Source: Acidimicrobiia bacterium (lineage in GTDB: Bacteria; Actinomycetota; Acidimicrobiia; Acidimicrobiales; Aldehydirespiratoraceae). From it: DNA of 57,545 bases. Of the stretch, positions 8,086 to 15,446 are shown one piece after another (positions within the stretch are counted from its first letter, which is position 1; each line of letters begins with the position of its first letter). The notes beneath the pieces were generated by a model, which saw only the letters and a list, made by a program, of their open reading frames with translations, made no database searches and had not been told where the DNA came from. A program made the translations under genes and the position numbers. The stretch covers positions 1 through 57,545 of the forward strand of contig JAJEDD010000030.1 in the NCBI GenBank assembly GCA_022821685.1, in the 5' to 3' direction.

Positions 8086-9362
8086 TGTCGGTCGGACGAC
8101 GGTGCCGACGATGGGGCCGACGGGTCGCTCAGAGCCGCATCAGATTCCGAGCCGGCCAAAGGCAAAGCCTGTGCCGACGGGGCAGGCTCCAGCGAGATGC
8201 CGCACAGCGAGCACAGCTCTGCCAGCGCGCCCGGCCCGGTGTCGTCGAGTCGGCCTGCGAGCACGGCGTCGGCCATCTCGGCTAGAACGGCCCTGGCCCG
8301 TGGGGCGTCGAGATCGTCGTCGAGCGCATCGCGCAGCCTTCGGGCATATGGGGCCGGGTCGGCTCCCCCCGCCACACCGCCCCTGCGCCGCCGCGCCGCC
8401 TCGTTGAGGGCGTCGAGCAGGGCCTCGCTCTCGGCGATGTCATCGTCGTGCCATTCCCAGTCGGCGCGATAGTGGTGCGCCATCAGGGCGAGGCGGACCG
8501 CGGCCGGGTCACTGTCCTTGCACAGGTCGCTCACGAACACGAGGTTGCCCAGCGACTTCGACATCTTGGCCCCGTCGTAGGAGACCATCCCGCAGTGCAT
8601 CCAGTGCCTCACGAACTGCCGCTTGGCCGCGGCCTCGCTCTGGGCCAGCTCGCACTCGTGGTGGGGGAAGATCAGGTCGCTGCCGCCGCCGTGCAGGTCG
8701 ATGCCGGCGCCGAGCAGGCTCATCGCCATGGCGCTGCACTCGATGTGCCAGCCGGGACGGCCCGGCCCGAACGGCGATTCCCACGACGGCTCGTCGGGCT
8801 CCGACGGCTGCCACAGCACGAAGTCCAGGGGGTTGCGCTGGCGGGGATCGTCGGGGGTGCCACCCCGCTCGGCGGCCAGGGTTCGCATGGCGGCGGTGTC
8901 GTAGCCGCTGAGACGGCCGAAGCCGCCCCAGGTGGCGGTGTCGAACCAGGTGGTGCCTTCGGCGCTGTAGGCGTGGCCCCCCGACATGAGCACCTCGATC
9001 AGGGAGATCATCTCGGCCACCCACTCGGTGGCCTTGGGCTCGTCGGCGACCGGGCGGGTGTTGAGAGCCTCCATGTCGCAGTGGAAGCGGGCGGTCTCGG
9101 CTGCGGCCAGCTCCAGGAAGTCGACGCCGAGCTCGCGGGCCTTGGGCAGGATCGAGTCGTCGACATCGGTGATGTTGCGCACCATCCGCACCCGGTGGCC
9201 CAGATCCTCGAGCCGGCGGGTCAGCAGGTCGTAGGCGAGGTAGGTGTTGGCGTGCCCGAGGTGGGTACTGTCGTACGGGGTGATGCCGCACACATAGATC
9301 CGCACCTCGCTGGGCGGCTCGAAGGGCACCACCGAGCGGCGTGCGGTGTCGTACAGACGCAC
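8082..9362 (-). CDS. mshC: Mycothiol ligase (cysteine:GlcN-Ins ligase)
   Basis: A 426-residue CysRS paralogue that joins cysteine to glucosaminyl-inositol in mycothiol synthesis. The MshC signature YVCGITPYDSTHLGHA (about residues 23-38) distinguishes it from CysS. HLGH is at 34-37, zinc residues lie in GWHIEC and HHECE, and the KMSKS motif is intact at 266-270. It lacks the long anticodon-binding C-terminus, as expected. It is the first gene of the mshC-cysS pair, and a palindrome-rich AT-rich region lies upstream. Its presence marks the organism as a mycothiol-making actinobacterium. Confidence 0.94.
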   Translation of the reverse strand: MRLYDTARRSVVPFEPPSEVRIYVCGITPYDSTHLGHANTYLAYDLLTRRLEDLGHRVRMVRNITDVDDSILPKARELGVDFLELAAAETARFHCDMEALNTRPVADEPKATEWVAEMISLIEVLMSGGHAYSAEGTTWFDTATWGGFGRLSGYDTAAMRTLAAERGGTPDDPRQRNPLDFVLWQPSEPDEPSWESPFGPGRPGWHIECSAMAMSLLGAGIDLHGGGSDLIFPHHECELAQSEAAAKRQFVRHWMHCGMVSYDGAKMSKSLGNLVFVSDLCKDSDPAAVRLALMAHHYRADWEWHDDDIAESEALLDALNEAARRRRGGVAGGADPAPYARRLRDALDDDLDAPRARAVLAEMADAVLAGRLDDTGPGALAELCSLCGISLEPAPSAQALPLAGSESDAALSDPSAPSSAPSSDRQ

Positions 9363-9465
9363 AAGCCGAGGCTACCGCTCACCCCCCAACCGCCCTAACA
9401 GCAAGACCCCGCTGGTCGATGTCCTGTATCACCGCTGACATCGCTCCAGCGTTGATGTTGATATC

Positions 9466-9536
9466 TAATCCACATCCAATGTCGATAATTTATCGACACC
9501 ACATGTGGATTATCTTGCAAATTACGCGCACGTAAT
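9466..9536. promoter_or_regulatory. Nested palindromes upstream of mshC
   Basis: Three inverted repeats crowd this AT-rich stretch 100-175 bp upstream of the mshC start. An outer pair TAATCCACAT (9466-9475) and ATGTGGATTA (9503-9512) encloses the perfect palindrome GTCGATAA-T-TTATCGAC (9481-9497). A further hairpin ATTACG-CGCA-CGTAAT lies at 9521-9536. The layout looks like multi-protein operator sites controlling mshC-cysS. The flavin oxidoreductase ends at 9596, so its terminator region may also be included. Confidence 0.6.
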
Positions 9537-9595
9537 CTGGTACAGGCAACTCGGATCAGATGCGGGACAGTCCATAGCCAAATCAGCGGCGCGGT

Positions 9596-10795
9596 TCAGA
9601 TGATGGGGCGGCCGGCGGCGATGGGGGCGGGGTGGTCGACTATGCAGCGGGTGCCGCTGTAGATGGTGGGCATGCAGCGGTTGCAGTGGATGCAGTTGCC
9701 CTCGCTGGCAATGCCCGCCTGCCAGCGGTTGGGCAGGTCGGGCTGGCGCAGCAGAGCCCGGGCCATGGCTGCGAAGGCGAACCCCTCGTCGAGGGCGGAC
9801 TGCACGGTGTCGAGCCGGTTGATGCCCCCGAGCAGGATCAGCGGCATGTCGAGAGCTTCGAGGAACCGCCGGGCCTTGGGCAGGAAGTAGGCCTCCTCGA
9901 AGGGATAGTCGGGCATGAGCTTGGCCCCGGCCAGCTTGAAGCCGAGCCGGACATGGGGCGGCAGGGTGGCCGCGAACTCCTCTCGGGGGGCGTCGCCCCG
10001 GAACAGGTACATGGGGTTGGCGAAGGAGCTTCCCCCGGTGAGCGCCAGGGCGTCGAGCGCGCCGTCGGACTGGAGCAGTCGGGCGAATTCGAGGCTCTCG
10101 TCGTCTTTGAGGCCGCCGGGCACGCCGTCGTTCATGTTGACCTTGGCGGTGACGGCCAACTTGTCGCCTGCCGCGGCCCGCACCGCCTGCACGGCCTGGC
10201 GCCCGAACCGGGCCCGGTTCTCGAGGCTGCCGCCCCAGGCGTCGGTGCGCTGGTTGAGGTTGGGGCTGAGGAAGGCGCTGAGCAGGTAGTTGTGGCCGAG
10301 GTGGATCTCGATGGCGTCGAAGCCGCTGTCGGCCGCGAGGCGGGCGGCCCGGGCGTAGTCGTTGGTGATGCGGGCAATGTCGGCGTCGGTGGCGGAGCGG
10401 ATGACCCGCATCGCGAGCGGGTTGAACCGCCTGCTCGGGGCGATCGACTGGGCCGTGTTGGAGCGCGAGTTGGCCACCGGCCCGGCGTGGCCGATCTGGG
10501 CGGCGGCTGCGGCCCCCTCGCTGTGGATGGCGTCGGTGAGCCGGCGCAGTCCGGGCACGGCCTCGGGGCGCAGCCAGATGCACTCGGCGTGGGTGCGGCC
10601 CTCGGGGGCGACGGCCAGGTAGGCGACGGTGGACATGGCGGCGCCGCCCGCGGCCACGGCCCGGTGGTAGTCGATCAGCTCGGGGGTGACCAGCGACTCG
10701 GGCATCACGCCCTCGAAGGTGGCGGCCTTGATGATCCGGTTGCGCAGCACGACCGGCCCGAGCCGAGCTGGCGCGAATGGGTCTATGGAGGACAC
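9596..10795 (-). CDS. NADH:flavin oxidoreductase (Old Yellow Enzyme family, 2,4-dienoyl-CoA reductase-like)
   Basis: A 399-residue FMN TIM-barrel enzyme. Family motifs include QIGHAG near the active site, HLGHNYLLSAFLSP and NQRTDAWGGSLENR (phosphate/FMN binding). The C-terminal CIHCNRC and a later Cys form a four-cysteine set like the 4Fe-4S site of 2,4-dienoyl-CoA reductases. The FAD/NADPH domain of full-length dienoyl-CoA reductase is absent. It probably reduces an activated double bond in the cytosol with a separate electron donor. A divergent DUF1801 gene begins 144 bp beyond its start, so the two may share a promoter region. Confidence 0.88.
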   Translation of the reverse strand: MSSIDPFAPARLGPVVLRNRIIKAATFEGVMPESLVTPELIDYHRAVAAGGAAMSTVAYLAVAPEGRTHAECIWLRPEAVPGLRRLTDAIHSEGAAAAAQIGHAGPVANSRSNTAQSIAPSRRFNPLAMRVIRSATDADIARITNDYARAARLAADSGFDAIEIHLGHNYLLSAFLSPNLNQRTDAWGGSLENRARFGRQAVQAVRAAAGDKLAVTAKVNMNDGVPGGLKDDESLEFARLLQSDGALDALALTGGSSFANPMYLFRGDAPREEFAATLPPHVRLGFKLAGAKLMPDYPFEEAYFLPKARRFLEALDMPLILLGGINRLDTVQSALDEGFAFAAMARALLRQPDLPNRWQAGIASEGNCIHCNRCMPTIYSGTRCIVDHPAPIAAGRPII

Positions 10796-10939
10796 GGGCG
10801 GAACTCAGCGCCGGTTCGGGGCGTCTCGGTTCACATCGGCAAGCTACTGTCGCAAGCGCTGGGACCGCTTGGTCAGTCCGGGATGCGAGACGACCGATTG
10901 GAGCGAGCGCGATGATCACCGAGGGATCGACTGGTCGCC

Positions 10940-11353
10940 ATGGGTGCTGAGGAGCCGAGGCTGCTGTCGGGAGGCAACCCGCAGATCGCCAAGGCCGATG
11001 GCGACGCTCCCGTGCAGGACTACATCGCAGCCATGCCGGGCTGGAAGAGCGACCTCGGTCGCCGACTCGACGAACTGATCGTGCGCACCGTGCCCGATCT
11101 GCGCAAGGCGGTGAGATGGAACTCGCCCTTCTACGGCGTCGAGAGCCGGGGGTGGTTTGCCAGCTTCCACGTATTCACCCGCTACGTGAAGCTGACCTTC
11201 TTCAACGGAGCGGCGCTGAATCCCGTCCCGCCCGGCTCAGGCAAGGACCCGCACTCGCGCTGGGTGGACATCCACGAGGACGGCTTCGACGAGGAGCAGT
11301 TGGCGGAGTGGGTCGCCCAAGCAGCCAACCTGGAGGGCTGGCACGGCTTCTAG
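10940..11353 (+). CDS. DUF1801 domain protein
   Basis: A 137-residue cytosolic protein of the DUF1801 (YdhG-like) type. Recognisable features are the DYIAAMPGWKSDLGRRLDELI helix, LRKAVRWNSPFYGV and FTRYVKLTFFNGA. The family is structurally related to proteins that bind small hydrophobic or phosphorylated ligands, but no reaction is established. It stands alone, divergent from the flavin oxidoreductase. The ATG is at the beginning of the conserved part plus a short polar leader. Confidence 0.8.
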   Translation: MGAEEPRLLSGGNPQIAKADGDAPVQDYIAAMPGWKSDLGRRLDELIVRTVPDLRKAVRWNSPFYGVESRGWFASFHVFTRYVKLTFFNGAALNPVPPGSGKDPHSRWVDIHEDGFDEEQLAEWVAQAANLEGWHGF

Positions 11354-11571
11354 AAGCCAGCACATCCCCCGAAGCATTCCCGGCACCCGACAAACGGAGT
11401 CCAGGGTTCCCGCAAAGTGGAGTCCCAGACTTCCACATTGTGGAGTCCATAACCTCCACAATGTGGAGTCCTACCGTCGGTAGAGTGGATAGAGCCCCGG
11501 CTATCAGACAGACGATGGCGCCGCCGTCGTACCCCTCGTGTCGCTGAGGCCGTGAGTTGGCGGCCCGGCAG
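11354..11571. other. Gene-free region with 23-bp tandem repeats beside tRNA-Arg
   Basis: This stretch holds no convincing gene. Its main content is the tandem array at 11396-11471, which has a 13-bp palindrome at its right edge (CTACCG-T-CGGTAG, 11471-11483). The rest, up to the tRNA 3' end, shows no other structure I can support. Confidence 0.7.
11396..11471. repeat. 23-bp tandem repeat array, four units
   Basis: GGAGTCC occurs at 11396, 11419, 11442 and 11465, exactly 23 bp apart. Units 2-3 also share a TCCACA..TGT tail. Where units meet, palindromes form: TCCACA-T-TGTGGA (11432-11444) and CTCCACA-A-TGTGGAG (11454-11468). The 23-bp period is not a multiple of three, which argues against coding. 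Confidence 0.88.
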
Positions 11572-11643
11572 TGCCCCCGGCAGGAATCGAACCTGCGCAC
11601 ACGGTTTAGGAGACCGATGCTCTATCCACTGAGCTACGAGGGC
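11572..11643 (-). tRNA. tRNA-Arg (anticodon CCT)
   Basis: On the minus strand the 72-nt cloverleaf starts GCCCTCGTAGCTCAG. The acceptor stem GCCCTCG/CGGGGGC has one G-U pair, the anticodon loop is CTCCTAA (anticodon CCT, reading AGG), and the T arm GCAGGTTCGATTCCTGC is canonical. The anticodon stem has one T-T mismatch at its base. CCA is not encoded. AGG is a rare codon in such GC-rich genomes, so this is a minor tRNA. Confidence 0.95.
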
Positions 11644-11807
11644 GGGGTATGGGCGGAATCTAGTGCGGATGTTTGGCGGGGCTTCGCCTTGCCGATTCTT
11701 GGCGGTCACGTCGCTTTGCTCGCTTCTGCTGAGGCGCTGCTGATCTGAACCGCCCGGCTGAGCTGGAGGCTTGCGCGCGACACCGGTGCCGGGAGCTGTC
11801 ATCTAGC
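11644..11807. other. Gene-free region with a small hairpin
   Basis: Between the tRNA and the MFS gene. A hairpin GGCGGGGC-TTC-GCCTTGCC lies at 11675-11693 and no gene is supported. It should include the tRNA promoter (minus strand) and the MFS promoter (plus strand), but I cannot assign either. Confidence 0.5.
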
Positions 11808-13361
11808 GTGAGCGAGGTGAATCTCTGGGAACAGCCCGATGTGCACGCCCGGCGCTGGTTCCTGCTGGGCGTGCTCAGCCTCACGCTGGTGCTGGTCGTG
11901 ATGTCGGTGTCGGGCCTCAACGTGGCGCTGGCCACGCTGCAGCGCGACCTGGGCGTGACCGGTCCGCAGTTGCAGTGGATCGTCAACGCCTACGCCCTTC
12001 CCTTCGGCGGCCTGCTGATGACCGGCGGCGCGATCGGCGATCGCTACGGACGCAAGGGCGCCCTGCTCGCCGGGCTCGCAGTGTTCGGCATCGGCGCGCT
12101 GGGAGGCGGGCTGGCCACCTCGGTGGAGGTCCTGGTGGCGGCCCGAGCGCTGATGGGGCTGGCCGCCGCCTTCGTGATGCCGGCCACGCTGTCGCTGCTG
12201 ATCGACATATTCCCGCCCCCGGAGCGGCCCAGGGCCATCGCCATCTGGGCCGGGTTCGCCGGGGGCGGCGCGGCCATCGGCCCGCTGGTCACCGGGCTGT
12301 TCGTCACCGGATGGTGGATCGTGCCTTCATGGGGGTGGGAGGCCGGACTGCTCTACAACGTGCCGGTGGTGGTGGTCGTGATGGCGGTGATGGTGCTGTG
12401 GCTGCCCCGCTCTCGGGACGCCGAGCCCCGTCATCTTGACCCGGCCGGGGCCGCGCTGTCGATCGTGGCGATGATCGCGCTGATCTACGGCATCATCGAG
12501 GGTCCCGAGCAGGGCTGGACGTCGGCACCGGTGCTGGCCGCCTTCGCGGTGGCCGTCGTCTTCGGCGCAGTGCTGCTGCGCTGGCAACAGCGCGCCCGCC
12601 ATCCGATGATGCCTTTGGAGCTGTTCGCCGACAGCCGCTTCAGCGTCGGCGTGGCCGTGGTGACCATGACGTTCGTGGTGATGATCGGCTTCTGGTTCCT
12701 GTTCGCGCTGTATGTGCAGTTCTCGCTGGGCTACACCGCCCTCGAAGCGGGGTTGGCCACCATGCCCGAAGCGCTGGCGTCGATGGTGGTGTCTCCCTTT
12801 ACTGCGCCGCTGGCGCACCGTTTCGGATCGCGCCGGGTCATGGCAGCCGGGTTCGGCGTGCTGGCGTTGACCTTCATCCCGTTGGCCTTCGTCGACACGG
12901 AGACCAGCTACTGGTACATGGTCGGGCCGATGATCTTGGCCGGGGTGGGGCTGGCTCTGGCGATGACGCCCGCCACCAACGACATCATGGTCGCCACCCC
13001 CCATCGCAAAGCCGGCATCGGCTCAGCCGTCAACGACACCGCTCGAGAGCTCGGCGCTGCGCTGGGCATCGCCACGCTGGGGGCGCTGTCGACTTCGATC
13101 TACCGCAGCACCGTAGATGTCGATGCGGTTCCGGCAGAGGTGGCCGACGCGGTCAGCGAGTCGATGGGTGCCGCCGCTGAAGCCGCTTACGAGCTGTCGC
13201 TAGCGGGAGTGCTCGACGCCGCTGCGGTCGGCGCGACGATCGCAGAGACCTCGCAGGCCTTCGCGGTGTCGTTCGCTCAGACGATGGTGGTGTCGGCCGT
13301 GGTGTCGGTGCTGGTCGCCGGAATCCTGTTCGTCGGCCATGTCAGACAGCGCCAGGCCTGA
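11808..13361 (+). CDS. MFS drug-efflux-type transporter, DHA2 (EmrB/QacA) family
   Basis: A 517-residue integral membrane protein with about 14 hydrophobic helices. It shows the GDRYGRK motif A between helices 2 and 3 (near residue 80) and the DHA2-like QWIVNAYALPFGGLLMTGG segment. The middle contains two extra helices, as in 14-TMS proton antiporters exporting drugs or metabolites. The GTG start is followed by a short soluble leader before the first helix. No regulator is adjacent. A hairpin at 13384-13416 follows the stop codon. Confidence 0.9.
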   Translation: MSEVNLWEQPDVHARRWFLLGVLSLTLVLVVMSVSGLNVALATLQRDLGVTGPQLQWIVNAYALPFGGLLMTGGAIGDRYGRKGALLAGLAVFGIGALGGGLATSVEVLVAARALMGLAAAFVMPATLSLLIDIFPPPERPRAIAIWAGFAGGGAAIGPLVTGLFVTGWWIVPSWGWEAGLLYNVPVVVVVMAVMVLWLPRSRDAEPRHLDPAGAALSIVAMIALIYGIIEGPEQGWTSAPVLAAFAVAVVFGAVLLRWQQRARHPMMPLELFADSRFSVGVAVVTMTFVVMIGFWFLFALYVQFSLGYTALEAGLATMPEALASMVVSPFTAPLAHRFGSRRVMAAGFGVLALTFIPLAFVDTETSYWYMVGPMILAGVGLALAMTPATNDIMVATPHRKAGIGSAVNDTARELGAALGIATLGALSTSIYRSTVDVDAVPAEVADAVSESMGAAAEAAYELSLAGVLDAAAVGATIAETSQAFAVSFAQTMVVSAVVSVLVAGILFVGHVRQRQA

Positions 13362-13383
13362 GCCCGCACGTTGGTTGGCAAAA

Positions 13384-13416
13384 ACAGCCCTCCTGGTCGG
13401 TCGGACCGACGGCTGT
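13384..13416. terminator. Hairpin between convergent genes
   Basis: Stem parts ACAGCC/GGCTGT (13384-13389 and 13411-13416) stack on GTCGGT-CGG-ACCGAC (13396-13410) with a six-base bulge. It lies 22 bp after the MFS stop and 30 bp after the convergent esterase stop, so it could serve both. There is no T-run. Confidence 0.5.
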
Positions 13417-13445
13417 CTGGTCAAGATCGCGGTCTGAATAAGGGG

Positions 13446-14081
13446 TCAGAGAACCTCGGCGAGCCACTCGCGGGCGTCGACCATCATTTCGATGGTCTGG
13501 CTGTGAGCCATGTCGTAGGCGTGGTGGCGCAGGTTCCACCCGCCGGCGCCCAGGGCTGCGATCACCTCTTTGGGCTGCTCCTGGCCGATGAAGGCGTCGC
13601 GGGTTCCCCACTGGAAGAGCGCCGGTCGGCCGCCGCCGTTGGACAGGTCGATGTCGAGTCCTTGCACCTTGGGGAGGCCAGCGCAGATGGCCCACACCCC
13701 GGCGTAGCGGGGCGCACCAGTCTTTCCGGCCAGCGCCAGCGACAGGTAGCCGCCCTGGCTGAACCCGCCCACGATGCACCGCTCGAGTGGCACACCTGCC
13801 TTGTCGGCCTCGTCCGCGATGAAGGATTCGAGCATCTCGAGCGAGGGCACGAACTGTGAGAGGTCGGATTCGAACGTGTCGAGGTCGATGGTCCACCAGC
13901 CCGCGCCGTCGCCGTCGGGCATGTCGATCGGTCCCCGGGGCGCGATGGCGCTGAATCGTTCGTCTGGGTCGACCAACGGCACGTACGACGCGAGGTGGTG
14001 CTGCTCGGCGGTGTAGCCGTGCATGAGAAAGAGCAGACGGTCTGCGCCGTCGCGGTCAATCCGGTACTGGGTCAGTGACAT
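13446..14081 (-). CDS. Phospholipase/carboxylesterase-family alpha/beta hydrolase
   Basis: A 211-residue cytosolic serine hydrolase of the carboxylesterase/YpfH type. It has an oxyanion-hole HGYTA motif after the first strand, the nucleophile elbow GGFSQGG (Ser about residue 110), an acid in GTRDAF and a late His in MAHSQ. The size is typical of short-chain esterases with no lid domain. It is convergent with the MFS gene, and the iron-ADH gene lies upstream on the same strand. Confidence 0.87.
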   Translation of the reverse strand: MSLTQYRIDRDGADRLLFLMHGYTAEQHHLASYVPLVDPDERFSAIAPRGPIDMPDGDGAGWWTIDLDTFESDLSQFVPSLEMLESFIADEADKAGVPLERCIVGGFSQGGYLSLALAGKTGAPRYAGVWAICAGLPKVQGLDIDLSNGGGRPALFQWGTRDAFIGQEQPKEVIAALGAGGWNLRHHAYDMAHSQTIEMMVDAREWLAEVL

Positions 14082-14150
14082 GGGGATGGAACGCTCCTGT
14101 GTTGTCTGTTCGGAGAACCTGTTCGTGAGCCGCGATGCCCGCGCCCGCTC

Positions 14151-15338
14151 CTACATCGCCTGTTCGTAGAGCGCATGGACTTCTGCCCGGCTCGGGTAGC
14201 GCGGCGTGTTCAAGATGATGAGATCGCGCAGCGCGTCGGTGGCGAGCGCGTCGATGTGGTGCGCCGAGGCGCCGAGGTCGCTGAGGCTGCGGTCCGTTCC
14301 GACGGTTGCCGACAGCGCCTCGACCGCCTCGATGGCCGCCGACGGGTCGCGGGCGACGCCGAGCGCCGCGCCCACATCGGCGTAACGATCAGAGACCGCC
14401 TCGAGGTTGAACCGCATGACGTGCGGGAGCATGGTGGCGAGCGTCTGCCCGTGGGCCACGCCGAAGGTGCCAGAGATGGGGTGGCCGGTGGCATGGACGA
14501 GTCCCAGCAGCGGGCCGGACGAGAATGCACGGCCCGCCAGGTGCGACGCGATCTGCATAGACGCCCGGGCCTTCACGTCGCTGCCGTCGGCGACCGCTCG
14601 GGGCAGCCACTGCCCGGTGAGCCCGATGGCGTGCAGCGCGAGGGCGTCGGCATAGGGGTTCGCCGCGGTGGACGTGTAAGCCTCGATGGCGTGCGTCAGA
14701 ACATCCATGCCGCACACCGCCGTCGCACCCGGCGGAAGCCCGACGGTCAGGAGCGGATCCAGGATGACGACGCGAGGCCGAACGTCGGGGTGGAGGAAGG
14801 TCAGCTTGCGATGATCGGCTGTTCTGGTGATCAAGCCGCCGCCGTTGGTTTCCGATGCCGTGCCAGCGGTGGTGGGCACTGCGATCGTGGGCACGCAGGG
14901 GGCACTGGCCACAGACGGGGGCGCCAAGGTGGCGAAGTCGATCTGGTCGGCGGCGTCGAGCTCGGGCGAGAAGGCAAGCGACGAGTCTTCGATGCCCGAC
15001 GGCGCGGCCATGGCGATGTACTTGCCGCAGTCCATGACCGACCCGCCGCCGACGAGCACCATCACGACGCCCTCGGTGCCGAAGCCTCGCAGCGACTCCA
15101 CCCCGGCGGCCACGTTGGCATCGGTCGGATTCGGGTCGACGTCGTCGAAGACCGTCCACTCGAGGCCATCTTTGGTGAGCGTGTCGACAACGGTGTCGAC
15201 AATTCCGGCGGCGCGCACGCCCGGGTCGCTCACCACGAAGGCACGGCTGCCGTGAGCCCGGGCGTGCTGGGCGCACTCGGCCACGCTGCCCTCACCCACC
15301 AGGGTGGTCGGCATGGGATCAAGCGTGTAGGTGGTCAT
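14151..15338 (-). CDS. Iron-containing alcohol dehydrogenase
   Basis: A 395-residue NAD(P)-dependent type III alcohol dehydrogenase or maleylacetate-reductase-like enzyme. It shows the GGGSVMDCGK nucleotide motif, AGTASETNGGG, and metal-ligand histidines in LTHAIEAYTS and in VHATGHPISGTFGVAHG. A longer frame runs upstream to 15596, but conserved protein starts at the ATG of MTTYTLDP. That ATG is preceded by GGAGG, and the extension overlaps the divergent SLH gene. The substrate (an alcohol, hydroxy acid or aldehyde) is not evident. Confidence 0.9.
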   Translation of the reverse strand: MTTYTLDPMPTTLVGEGSVAECAQHARAHGSRAFVVSDPGVRAAGIVDTVVDTLTKDGLEWTVFDDVDPNPTDANVAAGVESLRGFGTEGVVMVLVGGGSVMDCGKYIAMAAPSGIEDSSLAFSPELDAADQIDFATLAPPSVASAPCVPTIAVPTTAGTASETNGGGLITRTADHRKLTFLHPDVRPRVVILDPLLTVGLPPGATAVCGMDVLTHAIEAYTSTAANPYADALALHAIGLTGQWLPRAVADGSDVKARASMQIASHLAGRAFSSGPLLGLVHATGHPISGTFGVAHGQTLATMLPHVMRFNLEAVSDRYADVGAALGVARDPSAAIEAVEALSATVGTDRSLSDLGASAHHIDALATDALRDLIILNTPRYPSRAEVHALYEQAM

Positions 15339-15446
15339 CTGGTGGGCGAGTTCCTCCGTTACAGGGTCTGAGCGCTCAAGTCGATGGAGTCGACTCCGAA
15401 CGGGCCTCAAAGCTTGCCTAACGCCCCGGCATCCTAAGCTCACCGG

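Noticed and set aside
9466..9536. A replication origin from the two TAATCCACA-like boxes
   Set aside because: Only two near-DnaA boxes, no array and no dnaA/dnaN genes in the window; an operator is likelier.
11396..11471. A CRISPR array
   Set aside because: Only four short units with a 23-bp period; there are no unique spacers of CRISPR length and no cas genes nearby.
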